A DNA stretch of 64,000 bases from Algoriphagus sp. (GTDB lineage Bacteria > Bacteroidota > Bacteroidia > Cytophagales > Cyclobacteriaceae), in the NCBI GenBank assembly GCA_018336015.1, contig JAGXQZ010000060.1:92312-156311 (forward strand), in the 5' to 3' direction. The translations under genes and the position numbers were made by a program. The notes under the pieces are model-generated. The model saw nothing but the letters and a program-made list of their open reading frames with translations. It did no database searches and was not told the origin of the DNA. This document shows, one piece after another, positions 33,219-42,479 of this stretch (positions are counted from its first letter, which is position 1; each line of letters begins with the position of its first letter).

Positions 33219-34562
33219 TTAGACAGTAGACTCGGTTAGTGGAGATTTAGTTAGGATCGGGCGCTTGGAGACATAGTCTTTCGGCAAGTGGCTTTTCAAG
33301 CTCTTCACAAATAAGTGGAAATCCACCGTGATCGTGTGCCTTGGGGTATTGACCTGCTTGTAGTGTGGGTCGGTGACTTCCCGTTCGCAAAGTGCCTCCA
33401 TGTTTTTGGGCCTTTTCCACTTTCCAATCAGTTCCTGCGCCATGAGTTTGCTTTGGAGTTCGGCCCCAGGCCAGATGCAACCCAAGGGCTGAAACATTCC
33501 GATAAAGTACAGATTGGTGATTTTAGGATGAAACATTTTGAGGTACAAAGGCACCGGTCCGGAAGAGTAGTCGATGAAGTTTTTGTCAAAAAACGGATGG
33601 CTCAGCCAATAGCCTGTGCAAGCGATGATGGAATCGTATTCTTCGCTTTTTCCGTCTTCGAAAATGACCTTTTTGCCCTCAAATCGGGTGATGTCCAATC
33701 TTGGCTTGACTTTTCCATGACGGATTTTGTGCAGCAGCTCATCATTGATGGTGGGGTGGGTTGCGCCAAAAGGCTCCGTAATAGGCCGGAGTCCGTAAGC
33801 TTTGTTATCCCCTAGCATGACTTTGAGCAATAGCTGATTGAAGAAGCCTCTGACTTTCACCGGAAGCCATTTGGTCTGTTCGGCGACCTTATCAGAAGGT
33901 TTTCCAAAGAAAAACTTGGGAACAATTCGATAGCCCCTTCTCCAGGATATGGCCGTCGAGGCCGAAACCCGGCTGGTTTCCACGGCTACATCGCAGGCAG
34001 AATTGCCTCCTCCGATGACCAAGACCCGCTTTCCTGCAAAAGGCGCTGCCTTCTTGAAATGGTGGGAGTGGAGAAACTCACCGGTAAATTCTCCGGGATA
34101 TTCCGGATAGCGAGGTTTCCAATGGTGACCGTTTGCCACCACGAGATGGGTGAATTGCTCGGTTTTTTCGATTCCGTCTTTTTCAGTGGTCACCTGCCAG
34201 TGAAGTTCATCTATCCACTTGCACTCTTTGACCATCGTCCCAAATTGGATAAAAGGGTAGAGGTTAAACTTTCGGGCGTAGGCCTGAAAGTAATTTCTCA
34301 GCACCTCGTGCGAGGGATAGTCTGCTGTCTCCGGGTCAAACTCATCGAAAGGAAAGTCCTCGTATTGCGAAAGCGTTTTGGAGGAAATGATGTGGGTGGT
34401 TTCGAAAACACTGGAGTGGCTTTCGTTTTCTGAATAGATCCAGTTGCCGCCAACTTCTTCATTTCTGTCAAAGGCCACCGCGTCCAATCCTTGATCCAGG
34501 AGATTTTTGAGGGCTGTGATTCCGGATGGACCTGCACCGATCACCGCTATTTTGTACTTCAT
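33219..34562 (-). CDS. flavin-containing monooxygenase
   Basis: 447 residues. FAD-binding GAGPSG is at 9-14, NADPH-binding GGGNSA at 184-189, and between them the FMO fingerprint FxGxxxHxxxF is intact (F159, G161, H165, F169 in FTGEFLHSHHF). The length and the downstream IACTGY block (about 320) match bacterial FMOs, including trimethylamine monooxygenase-like enzymes that oxygenate soft nucleophiles such as amines or sulfides. It is cytoplasmic. The serine hydrolase gene follows after six bases on the same strand. Confidence 0.92.
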   Translation of the reverse strand: MKYKIAVIGAGPSGITALKNLLDQGLDAVAFDRNEEVGGNWIYSENESHSSVFETTHIISSKTLSQYEDFPFDEFDPETADYPSHEVLRNYFQAYARKFNLYPFIQFGTMVKECKWIDELHWQVTTEKDGIEKTEQFTHLVVANGHHWKPRYPEYPGEFTGEFLHSHHFKKAAPFAGKRVLVIGGGNSACDVAVETSRVSASTAISWRRGYRIVPKFFFGKPSDKVAEQTKWLPVKVRGFFNQLLLKVMLGDNKAYGLRPITEPFGATHPTINDELLHKIRHGKVKPRLDITRFEGKKVIFEDGKSEEYDSIIACTGYWLSHPFFDKNFIDYSSGPVPLYLKMFHPKITNLYFIGMFQPLGCIWPGAELQSKLMAQELIGKWKRPKNMEALCEREVTDPHYKQVNTPRHTITVDFHLFVKSLKSHLPKDYVSKRPILTKSPLTESTV

Positions 34563-34772
34563 GGGGTATTTTGGGTTTAAAGTCGAAAATTTGAGCCAGG
34601 GTGAAGTGGCTTTATTTTTCGAGGATTAATCTAGGATAAAATTTTGATTTTCACCTTCCCAAGTATTTATACAAATGGGAATCCCTTCAAACATTCCGGT
34701 TTTTAAAACTTGGGATTGGTTGATTTAAAATCTTGCTTTTGAAGAGCGTTCTATTTTTAAACCATTAAGGTC

Positions 34773-34829
34773 ATGGAGAAAATTAAGAATTTGAGCTTTG
34801 CCCTTATGGAGGAGTTTAAAAGTAATTAG
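34773..34829 (+). other. 18-codon micro-ORF in repeat copy 1
   Basis: ATG to TAG, encoding MEKIKNLSFALMEEFKSN. The identical frame occurs again at 34881-34937. No ribosome-binding site or promoter is recognised and no peptide family is known to me, so translation is unproven. Confidence 0.3.
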
Positions 34830-34880
34830 CCTAAAATCCAGTACTTCATTCCCTTAACTTTCTTCATGGTTAATGAGGTC

Positions 34881-34937
34881 ATGGAGAAAATTAAGAATTT
34901 GAGCTTTGCCCTTATGGAGGAGTTTAAAAGTAATTAG
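34881..34937 (+). other. 18-codon micro-ORF in repeat copy 2
   Basis: Exact duplicate of the frame at 34773-34829. It lies wholly inside the 65-base block that is identical between the two repeat copies. Confidence 0.3.
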
Positions 34938-35069
34938 CCTGAAATCCAGCTCTTAATTTCCTTAATTTTCTAAATGGTTAATTTTTTTGAATCGTCTTTG
35001 GATTTATCTATCGAGAAGAAAAAGGTGGTTTTGGAATAAATTTCTCTGCATTTATTCTAACTGTTTTTA

Positions 35070-35774
35070 CTAATCAAAATCGAGATTTCTCAGCATCAGC
35101 TCAGTGAATTTTTCCATCCCTGTGGTTGCTTTTTCCTGGATCAAATGAATGTTTGAGCCAAGGTAAGTATCCGGTTTGACCGGATCGATCAGGAATTTTT
35201 TGGCATCACGGGGTGCATAATCGATTAAGCTTGCCGCAGGATAGACTTGCAGCGAAGTACCCAATACGAGGAAGTAGTCAGCGGTCTTGGTCAGGTTGAT
35301 AGCGGGTAGCATCATGGGCACAGACTCCCCAAACCAGACGATGAAAGGACGGAGTTGGCTTCCCCGTTCACAGGTGTCTCCTTCTTTGATTTCCCAATGA
35401 TCCATTTCATAGATCAGCTTGGGATCGAGCGTGCTTTGGGATTTGTTGAGTTCGCCGTGGAGGTGAAGGACCTTGGTGGAACCTGCCCGCTCGTGCAGGT
35501 CATCCACATTTTGGGTGATGATTTCTACGTCCAGGTAGCGTTCCAGCTCGGCAAGAGCCAAGTGTGCGGCATTGGGTTGGCATTCACGGGCTTGTTTTCG
35601 GCGTTGATTGTAAAATTCGAGCACGAGGCCTCGGTTTTTTCGCCAACCTTCCGGCGAGGCCACTTCCATTACGTCGTGATTTTCCCATAGGCCATTGGAG
35701 TCACGAAAAGTTCGAATGCCACTTTCGGCAGACACACCGGCACCGGTGAGGACGACGAGTTTTTTCTTAGTCAT
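35070..35774 (-). CDS. cobB: NAD-dependent protein deacylase, SIRT5/CobB-like sirtuin
   Basis: 234 residues, a minimal sirtuin core. NAD-binding GAGVSAESGIRTFR (11-24), TQNVDDLH (87-94) and catalytic H106 (LHLHGEL) are all present. Y55 and R58 (FYNQRRK) correspond to the Tyr/Arg pair that lets CobB and SIRT5 remove succinyl and malonyl groups. The zinc-binding module normally has four Cys in two CxxC pairs; here the region 110-140 (from SQSTLDPKL to DTCERGS) has only one Cys, so structural zinc binding is apparently lost. It overlaps the upstream carboxypeptidase-regulatory-like gene by eight bases. Function is firm, the exact acyl preference is inferred. Confidence 0.9.
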   Translation of the reverse strand: MTKKKLVVLTGAGVSAESGIRTFRDSNGLWENHDVMEVASPEGWRKNRGLVLEFYNQRRKQARECQPNAAHLALAELERYLDVEIITQNVDDLHERAGSTKVLHLHGELNKSQSTLDPKLIYEMDHWEIKEGDTCERGSQLRPFIVWFGESVPMMLPAINLTKTADYFLVLGTSLQVYPAASLIDYAPRDAKKFLIDPVKPDTYLGSNIHLIQEKATTGMEKFTELMLRNLDFD

Positions 35775-36954
35775 TTGAGTTGGGCCAATAGTCTAAAGGT
35801 AGCAGGTCGGCAATTTTTAGCCAAGACATGTAGCCTTCCAGAAACAGATCGAAAGCAGGGAAGTGATTTCCATTTTCTTGAATCGTGATTTTTCCGGTGG
35901 GTAGGTGGATCACTGATTCTTGGCGTCCTGGTTTGAAGTTGACAAAATAGGAGGGAAGAGGCGGGTATTTAGTGTTTTTGACAAAAAGGTAATCTTCAAA
36001 TTGGATGACCAAGTCTCCTTCTTGATTTTTAAATGCGATTTTGGAAAAATCAAGTGGATTGGGATCTAGGATTTGAATGAATTTGGGTTTGCTGGAAAGC
36101 TCAGAAAATGCTTTTAGATCAAACTGTACCATTTCACCCGATCTTAATTTTTCAGCCATGGCCTTGATTTCTTGATCAGAAGGTCGATCTGGGTTAGGTA
36201 GTCGCTGTAGTCGGTAGACTTCAAATCCTTCCTCAACCCAAGTGTTGGAATGCACTGATCTTAGAAAGTGCATGAGGCTTCCCCGATAGGCTTGTTCCCT
36301 GTTTTTGTCAATTACTTTCTGCTTTGTTTTTGATTTGATCAAGACTGGGCGAAAAAGGGGATAACCGCCTGAAAGCAGGGATTTTTCTCGGGATTGCAAT
36401 TCAAAAATTTCCAAGTCATAGTCAATCTCATAGCCTAAGTTTTTGTTGAGGATCTTTAGCGGATCATTGCTTCTTGCTTTAAGAAAACCCGGAGTAGTCA
36501 CATCATCCAGGATGAGTTGCTTTTCATTTAATAAAACAGTTTGAATTGAGTTTTCACTTTGACCAAGAAAGTTGTTTTTAAAAATCTGCAAGTTTTGATA
36601 CCACCTGGGGTCTCGCTCTTCGTTGACCTCCAGGGAGTCCAACTGGAGTTCTGTCCTCTGCAAGTAAATTGCCAAGGGTTGACTTAAAGAAATAGCCGAA
36701 TTTAGTTCTCTAACAGCTTTTTCATACCCAAGCTTTGAGATCACTAATTCAAACCTTCCCTTGGGAACAGAAATGGAAAATTTGCCGCTTTCATCTGTGA
36801 GTGTTCCAATACTGGTATTGGCTAAAAATACCATGGCAAAAGAAACTGGTTTTCGATCCTCTTGGTCATAAATAACCCCATCCAAAACGGATTGAGCCAA
36901 GCAAGTAGCTCCAATGGTTAATGTTAGAGATAAGGTTAAGAGAAACAGTTTCAT
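35767..36954 (-). CDS. exported carboxypeptidase-regulatory-like (CarboxypepD_reg) protein
   Basis: 395 residues. A signal peptide (LFLLTLSLTLTIGATCLAQ) precedes a beta-sandwich domain of about 85 residues beginning SVLDGVIYDQEDRKPVSFAM and including the 'G-T-x-T-D-E-S-G-x-F' turn (IGTLTDESGKF), the pattern of the carboxypeptidase D regulatory-like domain found at the start of TonB-dependent receptors and many Bacteroidota surface proteins. The remaining 290 residues are not recognised. It is not a receptor, since no plug or barrel follows. It overlaps the sirtuin gene by eight bases, an odd pairing with no clear functional link. Confidence 0.8.
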   Translation of the reverse strand: MKLFLLTLSLTLTIGATCLAQSVLDGVIYDQEDRKPVSFAMVFLANTSIGTLTDESGKFSISVPKGRFELVISKLGYEKAVRELNSAISLSQPLAIYLQRTELQLDSLEVNEERDPRWYQNLQIFKNNFLGQSENSIQTVLLNEKQLILDDVTTPGFLKARSNDPLKILNKNLGYEIDYDLEIFELQSREKSLLSGGYPLFRPVLIKSKTKQKVIDKNREQAYRGSLMHFLRSVHSNTWVEEGFEVYRLQRLPNPDRPSDQEIKAMAEKLRSGEMVQFDLKAFSELSSKPKFIQILDPNPLDFSKIAFKNQEGDLVIQFEDYLFVKNTKYPPLPSYFVNFKPGRQESVIHLPTGKITIQENGNHFPAFDLFLEGYMSWLKIADLLPLDYWPNSND

Positions 36955-37025
36955 GTTCTAAAACTAAATGTTTTACCTATACAAACAGGCAATAAAGGTC
37001 TCGAGTTGGGAAATGGACACCAGCA

Positions 37026-37058
37026 AAAAAAAACCGACCCTGTGTTCAGGATCGGTTT
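37026..37058 (-). terminator. rho-independent terminator of topA
   Basis: On the minus strand AAACCGATCCTG pairs with CAGGGTCGGTTT around a 4-base loop and is followed by a run of T. It begins just after the topA stop. Confidence 0.85.
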
Positions 37059-37061
37059 GTC

Positions 37062-39389
37062 TTATTTTTTCTTGGCGGGGAATTTACCTTTTTTCTTTCC
37101 TGCATCCGGCTGGGCCTCGATGATTTCGATGGTCTCGGAGTAGGTTAGTTCCTCGGCAACTTTTCCTTTGGGGATTTTGAAATTGTTTTTACCAAACTTG
37201 ATGTAAGGCCCCCATCGGCCATTGAGAATCTGGATTTCAGGATTCTCGTCAAAAGCTTTGATGTGCTTATTGGCATCTGCTTCACGCTTGGCTTGGATGA
37301 GTTCGATCGCCTCCGCTTCGGTGATGGCGAGCGGATCTTGACCCTTTTGCAAGGAATAGAAGGCATTGTCATGTCGGATATAGGGACCAAATCTCCCCAC
37401 CGCAGCGGTCATCTTTTTGTCCTCAAAGAATCCTACTTCCCGAGGCAGTTTGAAAAGCTCCAAGGCATCATCCATGGTTACATTTTCGATAAACTGGCCC
37501 TTTTTCAAGCTTGCAAATTGCTTGTCTTCATCCTCATTTTCTCCGATCTGTACCAAAGGTCCAAATCTTCCCAATCGTGCGTAGACATTCTTCCCTGAGG
37601 TAGGATGCTGTCCGATCAATCGGCTGGTATTCACGTCCTGACGGGAGACTTGCTCGGTTTCTTCCACGCTATGGTGGAATTTGCCATAGAAGCCATCGAT
37701 CATGTCCTGCCAATCCTGGCCTCCTGCTGCAATTTCATCAAACTCTTTCTCCACATTTGCCGTGAAGTGGAAGTCGATGACATTGGGGAAATGCTCTACC
37801 AGGAAGTCATTGACTACCATGGCAATGTTGGTTGGGAAAAGCTTGTTCTTCTCCGCACCTGTATTTTCAGTTTTGTTGGACTCCTTGAATTTGCCTCCTG
37901 CTATGGTCATTTCCACGTAGTTTCTGGAGGTTCCTTCTCTGGACTCTTTCACTACATATTCTCTCTTTTGGATGGTAGAAATGGTCGGGGCGTAGGTAGA
38001 TGGTCGGCCGATACCGAGTTCTTCGAGTTTTTTTACTAAAGAAGCTTCCGTATATCTTGGGGCAGGACGTGTAAACGTCTCTTTACCTTTCATCTCTCTC
38101 AATGCCAAGCCTTGACCGATGGTGAGTGGAGGTAAAAGTGATTTGTTTCCTTCCTCCTCATCTTCCGGTTCGTCGTCGGTGTCTTCGAGGTATACTTTCA
38201 GAAAGCCGTCAAACTTGATGATTTCTCCGGTGGCCACGAGATGCTGTGGAGAATTGGAAATATCGACGGTGATGGTCGTACGTTCGAGCTCGGCGTCGGC
38301 CATCTGCGAAGCGATGGCACGCTTCCAGATCAGTTCGTAAAGTCGTTGCTCATTGCGGTCGCCGCTTACCTGACTTTGGGAAAAGTCTGTCGGTCGGATG
38401 GCTTCGTGAGCTTCCTGAGCGCTTTCGCTTTTGGTTGAGTATTGTCTGGACTTATGGTATTGAGATCCGAATGAATTTTCAATGGCATTTTTAGCAGCAG
38501 CCAAAGCATCTTGAGAGAGGTTGGTGCTGTCGGTACGCATGTAAGTGATTTTACCGGCTTCGTACAGCTTCTGTGCTACTGACATGGTTTGAGCTACTGA
38601 AAAGTAGAGCTTTCTGGAAGCTTCCTGCTGTAGGGTAGAGGTGGTAAAAGGTGCTGCAGGAGATTTTTTAGCAGGTTTCTTTTCGAGATTTCCTACGGAA
38701 AAAGTCGCCTCTAGGCATTTTTTGAGGAACTCCTCTGCTTCTGCCTTGGTCTCAAATTTTTTAGGAAGTTCTGCCTGAAAGGATTTTCCTTCCACTTCGA
38801 ATATCGCTGTGATGCGGAAGGAAGATTTGGCTTTATGCCCTTCGATCTCACGCTCACGCTCTACAATCAAACGGACTGCAACGGACTGAACACGTCCTGC
38901 AGAGAGTCCTGTTTTGATCTTTTTCCAAAGAATTGGGGAAAGCTCAAAACCCACCAATCGATCCAGGATCCGTCGGGCTTGCTGTGCATTGACCAGATCG
39001 TAGTCGATTCCACGAGGATTTTCGATGGCTTTGGTGATTGCATTTTTGGTGATTTCCCGGAAGACGATTCGCTTGGTGTGCTGATCATCTAGCTTCAAGA
39101 CCTCTTTCAAGTGCCAGGAAATGGCTTCTCCTTCGCGGTCATCGTCACTTGCGAGGTAGACCATTTCGGCATCCTTTGCGAGTGACTTTAGATTTTTGAT
39201 CACTTCCTTTTTATCAGGAGTGACCTCGTAGGTAGGTTTGAAGCGGTTTTTGATATCTATCGCTTTATCGCCTTTGGGTAGGTCCCGCACGTGACCGTAG
39301 CTGGATACTACTTTGTAATCCTTGCCGAGGTAACCTTCGATAGTTTTGGCCTTGGCAGGGGATTCGACGATGACAAGATTTTTAGACAT
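37062..39389 (-). CDS. topA: DNA topoisomerase I (type IA)
   Basis: 775 residues. The TOPRIM domain starts the protein (LVIVESPAKAKTIEGYLG, with metal-binding DDDREGE at 82-88), and the catalytic tyrosine is Y283 in ITYMRTDSTNLS. It relaxes negative supercoils behind polymerases. The C-terminal third has no CxxC zinc fingers as in E. coli; instead it has repeated 'G-x-(F/W)-G-P-(L/Y)-(V/I)' units (YARLGRFGPLVQIG, AAVGRFGPYIRHD, LNGRWGPYIKFG) and a Lys-rich tail ending GKFPAKKK, the usual form in Bacteroidota. Single-gene unit with a terminator directly downstream. Confidence 0.97.
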   Translation of the reverse strand: MSKNLVIVESPAKAKTIEGYLGKDYKVVSSYGHVRDLPKGDKAIDIKNRFKPTYEVTPDKKEVIKNLKSLAKDAEMVYLASDDDREGEAISWHLKEVLKLDDQHTKRIVFREITKNAITKAIENPRGIDYDLVNAQQARRILDRLVGFELSPILWKKIKTGLSAGRVQSVAVRLIVEREREIEGHKAKSSFRITAIFEVEGKSFQAELPKKFETKAEAEEFLKKCLEATFSVGNLEKKPAKKSPAAPFTTSTLQQEASRKLYFSVAQTMSVAQKLYEAGKITYMRTDSTNLSQDALAAAKNAIENSFGSQYHKSRQYSTKSESAQEAHEAIRPTDFSQSQVSGDRNEQRLYELIWKRAIASQMADAELERTTITVDISNSPQHLVATGEIIKFDGFLKVYLEDTDDEPEDEEEGNKSLLPPLTIGQGLALREMKGKETFTRPAPRYTEASLVKKLEELGIGRPSTYAPTISTIQKREYVVKESREGTSRNYVEMTIAGGKFKESNKTENTGAEKNKLFPTNIAMVVNDFLVEHFPNVIDFHFTANVEKEFDEIAAGGQDWQDMIDGFYGKFHHSVEETEQVSRQDVNTSRLIGQHPTSGKNVYARLGRFGPLVQIGENEDEDKQFASLKKGQFIENVTMDDALELFKLPREVGFFEDKKMTAAVGRFGPYIRHDNAFYSLQKGQDPLAITEAEAIELIQAKREADANKHIKAFDENPEIQILNGRWGPYIKFGKNNFKIPKGKVAEELTYSETIEIIEAQPDAGKKKGKFPAKKK

Positions 39390-39541
39390 AAAAGAGAATT
39401 TGCATGCCGAGACGGCTTTCTTGAAAGGCTAAAAATAGACGGCATTGTTTTCTCCTCCAAATATTATAAAATTACGACGTGAGGTTTTGGTTTGGTTTTT
39501 GGGGAATTGCAAGGCTAATTTTTAGTTAAATCGATTGCGTA

Positions 39542-40009
39542 ATGAAACAATTAATTCTTTTAAGACATGGAGAAGCTGGCTTTTCCGATGGGGTGGATTT
39601 CCAACGCCAATTGACTGCAAGAGGCAAAACGCAGTTAAATAACCTAGGTCAACATCTTAGCCTCAAGGCATTGGAAGTGGACCGAATGTATTGCTCTTCG
39701 GCTACCCGTACACGGGAAACGGCAGAAATTATAAAAAGTCATCTACCGATAAAGGAGGAAATTTACGAGAAGGAAATCTACTCTGCCAATCTTGAAATTC
39801 TCCTGAAAATACTGGAAGAAACGCCCAAAGAAGTGGAGACTTGCCTTCTGATCGGACATAATCCTACCATCAGTCTGTTGGTTTCTCACCTTACTTCGGG
39901 AGATTACGTGGGGCTTCAGCCGGGTACGATGGCCATCTTGGAGGTAGAAATTACGGATTGGTACATGATCGGAATGCATACCGCTTCTTTGCGGGAGATC
40001 CTTTCCTGA
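39542..40009 (+). CDS. SixA-like histidine phosphatase family protein
   Basis: 155 residues, typical for the SixA branch of the histidine phosphatase superfamily. Phospho-accepting H9 lies in LLRHGEAG and the second catalytic histidine H106 in LLIGHNPTIS. SixA removes phosphate from the Hpt domain of ArcB in E. coli; other members act on small phosphate esters. The window holds an Hpt protein (3230-3985), but the genes are far apart and a link would be speculation. Converges on the sugar kinase with no gap. Confidence 0.88.
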   Translation: MKQLILLRHGEAGFSDGVDFQRQLTARGKTQLNNLGQHLSLKALEVDRMYCSSATRTRETAEIIKSHLPIKEEIYEKEIYSANLEILLKILEETPKEVETCLLIGHNPTISLLVSHLTSGDYVGLQPGTMAILEVEITDWYMIGMHTASLREILS

Positions 40010-40888
40010 TCACTCAATTTCTCTCAGGACGTCAGCCTCGGTATATCTTGGTGTGCCTCCTTTTTGCGTAGCTACATAGCCTCCCAGTTTGCAGGCAAAG
40101 TCAAGAATTTCTTCAGGAGCCTTTTCTTCGAGGTAGGTTTTTACAAATCCGCTTAAAAAAGCGTCGCCTGCACCGATGGAATCCTGGAATTTCACCTTGT
40201 ATCCCGGATGCTCAATCAACTTGCCTTTTTGGTAAAGGACCGCACCCTTGGCCCCGCGGGTGATGCAGATGATTTCCATCGGAAAATGCTGATCGAGGTA
40301 AGTGCAAAGCCCTTCTATAGTTGGTTCTGTTTTGAAATAATCCGCAAAAACTTCCAGCTCGTCCTCATTGATCTTGAGAATATCGGCAAAGCCCAGCAGG
40401 GTTTCGATCACCTCGAAATCATAAAAAGGAGGCCGCAAATTGGCATCGAATATTCGGAGTGTTGGATGATGAAGGAGTTGTAAAAGAGTTTTTAAGCTCT
40501 CTTGATTTCTTACCCCTAAGGTACCAAACACAAAAGCATCCGCTTCTTCCACCGCTTTATCCAGTTCGGTGGACCATTCGATATAGTCCCAAGCTACCGG
40601 TGACACGATGGTGTATTTGATGTTTTCAGGATCTGCCGTGTCCACCAACACCTTTGAAGTTTCTTTGTCTTTTTTGACCTGAATCAGACCCAAGGGGAGG
40701 TTAAAAGATTTGAGGAAATCGAGAAGATTTTGTCCATCCTGATCTGCCCCGACAGCCGAAATTAGCCTGGATTGCAGGCCTAGCTGATGGAGGTTGAGAG
40801 CGACATTCATAGGGGCACCGCCTGCCACCGGACCGGTGGGAAGGCAATCCCAAAGCATTTCACCGAAAATAACGACGTGATCACGCAT
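40010..40888 (-). CDS. PfkB family carbohydrate kinase, fructokinase-like
   Basis: 292 residues. The N-terminal MRDHVVIFGEMLWDCLPTGP and AGGAPMNVALNLHQLG blocks bind the sugar, and the C-terminal PfkB signature DSIGAGDAFLSGF carries the catalytic Asp (GAGD). Sequence style (FGEMLWD, GGAPMNVA) fits fructokinases of the Bacteroidota. It overlaps the sugar porter gene by eight bases and is downstream of it, so uptake and phosphorylation of one sugar, likely fructose or a close relative, are probably coupled. Confidence 0.88.
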   Translation of the reverse strand: MRDHVVIFGEMLWDCLPTGPVAGGAPMNVALNLHQLGLQSRLISAVGADQDGQNLLDFLKSFNLPLGLIQVKKDKETSKVLVDTADPENIKYTIVSPVAWDYIEWSTELDKAVEEADAFVFGTLGVRNQESLKTLLQLLHHPTLRIFDANLRPPFYDFEVIETLLGFADILKINEDELEVFADYFKTEPTIEGLCTYLDQHFPMEIICITRGAKGAVLYQKGKLIEHPGYKVKFQDSIGAGDAFLSGFVKTYLEEKAPEEILDFACKLGGYVATQKGGTPRYTEADVLREIE

Positions 40889-42224
40889 GGTTTTTTTGTA
40901 AGTCTTTTTGAATTTCTTCCAGAGTTCTTCCTTTGGTTTCCGGCATTTTAAAGAATACCCAAAGCAATTGGACTACCATCATCAGGCAGAAAAACGAGAA
41001 AATATAACCGGGACCGAAGCTATTGGCAAAGAAAGGAAATACGTTGGCGATGACAGCAGCAAGGATCCAATGGGTAAATGAACCCAAGGATTGGCCGGAA
41101 GCACGGAGTTCGTTGGGGAACATTTCGGAAATAAATACCCAAATCACGGATCCCTGACCCACAGCGTGAGAAGCGATAAAGCCGAATACGAAAATGGGAA
41201 GCCAAAATGCTGGAATACCCGGTCCGAGGAAATTGTAAGCCATCAAGCTCAGTGAGATGATGTAGCCAACCGAACCGATGTACATCAGTTTTTTTCTTCC
41301 CAGTCTGTCAATCAGGTATAATCCGAAGAATGTTGCTACCAAGTTGATCAATCCGATGCCAATTGTAGAGATCAAGGCGCTTTCGGTGGAGATACCTGCC
41401 ATTTCAAAGATCCTTGGAGCGAAATAGATGATCGCATTGATGCCTGATACTTGGTTGAAAAAGGCAATCAGGATAGCCAGCATGGTGCTGGAAAAAAATC
41501 TTGAACTGAAAAGTGCTCCAAAACCAGCGTTTTGATTCATGTTTTTTTCCTCTTCGATTGCCAGTTGAATTGCTGCATCTACGCCCTCGGGGTCAGTTTT
41601 GGTTAGGATTTCCCGTGCTTTGGTCAGGTCGTTGAATTTGGCAATCAACCAACGTGGACTTTCCGGAATGCTGAAGATCATCACGCTGTAGATCAGTGCA
41701 GGAATGGCTTCTACGCCTAGCATCCATCTCCAATCCTCAGGTAATCCCGCTGTGCCGATCAGGTAATTGGATACATAAGCCATCACTATTCCGAACACAA
41801 TATTAAATTGGTAAAGGGCTACCAAAAGGCCTCGGTTTTTAGCCGGGGCAATTTCCGAGATATACATCGGTGCTACTACAGAGGAAGCGCCGACACCTAA
41901 GCCACCCAAAAATCGGAAGAAGGTAAACGAGGTCACGTCCCAAGCAATGCCGGAACCTAAAGCTGAGATGAAGTAGAATAAACCGATCCAGAGTAAGCTT
42001 TTCTTCCTTCCCCAACGGTCTGCAGGAATTCCCCCAAAAAGTGCTCCGATCACCGTACCATAGAGCGCCGATGCAATAGCCAATCCATGCGTCCAATCGC
42101 TGAGTTGCCAAACTTCCTGAATGGCCCGCTCCGCGCCTGAAATCACAGCGGTATCAAAACCAAACAAAAAGCCGCCCAAAGCGGCCGTCAGAGATACAAA
42201 AAAGGCGTAGTTTTTTGAAGACAT
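40881..42224 (-). CDS. sugar porter family MFS transporter
   Basis: 447 residues with twelve membrane helices. Sugar-porter motifs are complete: GGFLFGFDTAVISGA in helix 1, DRWGRKKSLL (motif A) after helix 2, PESPRWL after helix 6, DRLGRKKLM after helix 8 and PETKGRTLEEI after helix 12. It is a proton-coupled or facilitative monosaccharide transporter of the XylE/GLUT group in the inner membrane. It starts the two-gene operon with the sugar kinase. Confidence 0.93.
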   Translation of the reverse strand: MSSKNYAFFVSLTAALGGFLFGFDTAVISGAERAIQEVWQLSDWTHGLAIASALYGTVIGALFGGIPADRWGRKKSLLWIGLFYFISALGSGIAWDVTSFTFFRFLGGLGVGASSVVAPMYISEIAPAKNRGLLVALYQFNIVFGIVMAYVSNYLIGTAGLPEDWRWMLGVEAIPALIYSVMIFSIPESPRWLIAKFNDLTKAREILTKTDPEGVDAAIQLAIEEEKNMNQNAGFGALFSSRFFSSTMLAILIAFFNQVSGINAIIYFAPRIFEMAGISTESALISTIGIGLINLVATFFGLYLIDRLGRKKLMYIGSVGYIISLSLMAYNFLGPGIPAFWLPIFVFGFIASHAVGQGSVIWVFISEMFPNELRASGQSLGSFTHWILAAVIANVFPFFANSFGPGYIFSFFCLMMVVQLLWVFFKMPETKGRTLEEIQKDLQKNHA

Positions 42225-42479
42225 GGTTGATGGTGGGTCTAATGCCTTACTAAACTAAGGAGAAGGTTTTTATTTCAAAACACAAAAGGATCCTAGCCAG
42301 GAGTATCAACCAAAATCAATCGATTTCCGACCCAAATTTTTGCATCAAAACCAAATAAAATTCTGTATTTATCTGTTCGGAAAATCCCTCTCAGGTGAAA
42401 ATCCTTATATTCGCAAGCCTGAAAAGCAAACCCTTTTTCAGTCAAAGGAGTACCCTATTCTGTATAGAAACCCAAAGTC

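Larger units (their letters stand above)
34768..34983 (+). repeat. tandem duplication of a 108-bp hairpin-type unit
   Basis: Copy 1 is 34768-34875 and copy 2 is 34876-34983. The first 65 bases are identical in both; the remaining about 43 differ at roughly eight positions. Each unit is bounded by imperfect terminal inverted repeats: ATTAAGGTCATGGAGAAAAT at about 34764 against CTTAACTTTCTTCATGGTTA (34853-34872). This looks like a small palindromic mobile or REP-type element duplicated in tandem. Confidence 0.8.
34563..35069. other. intergenic region containing a tandem 108-bp repeat
   Basis: 507 bases, AT-rich, between two minus-strand genes. Nearly half is the tandem repeat at 34768-34983. 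The flanks hold no recognisable gene; the sirtuin gene ends at 35070 and has no obvious hairpin terminator. Confidence 0.6.
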
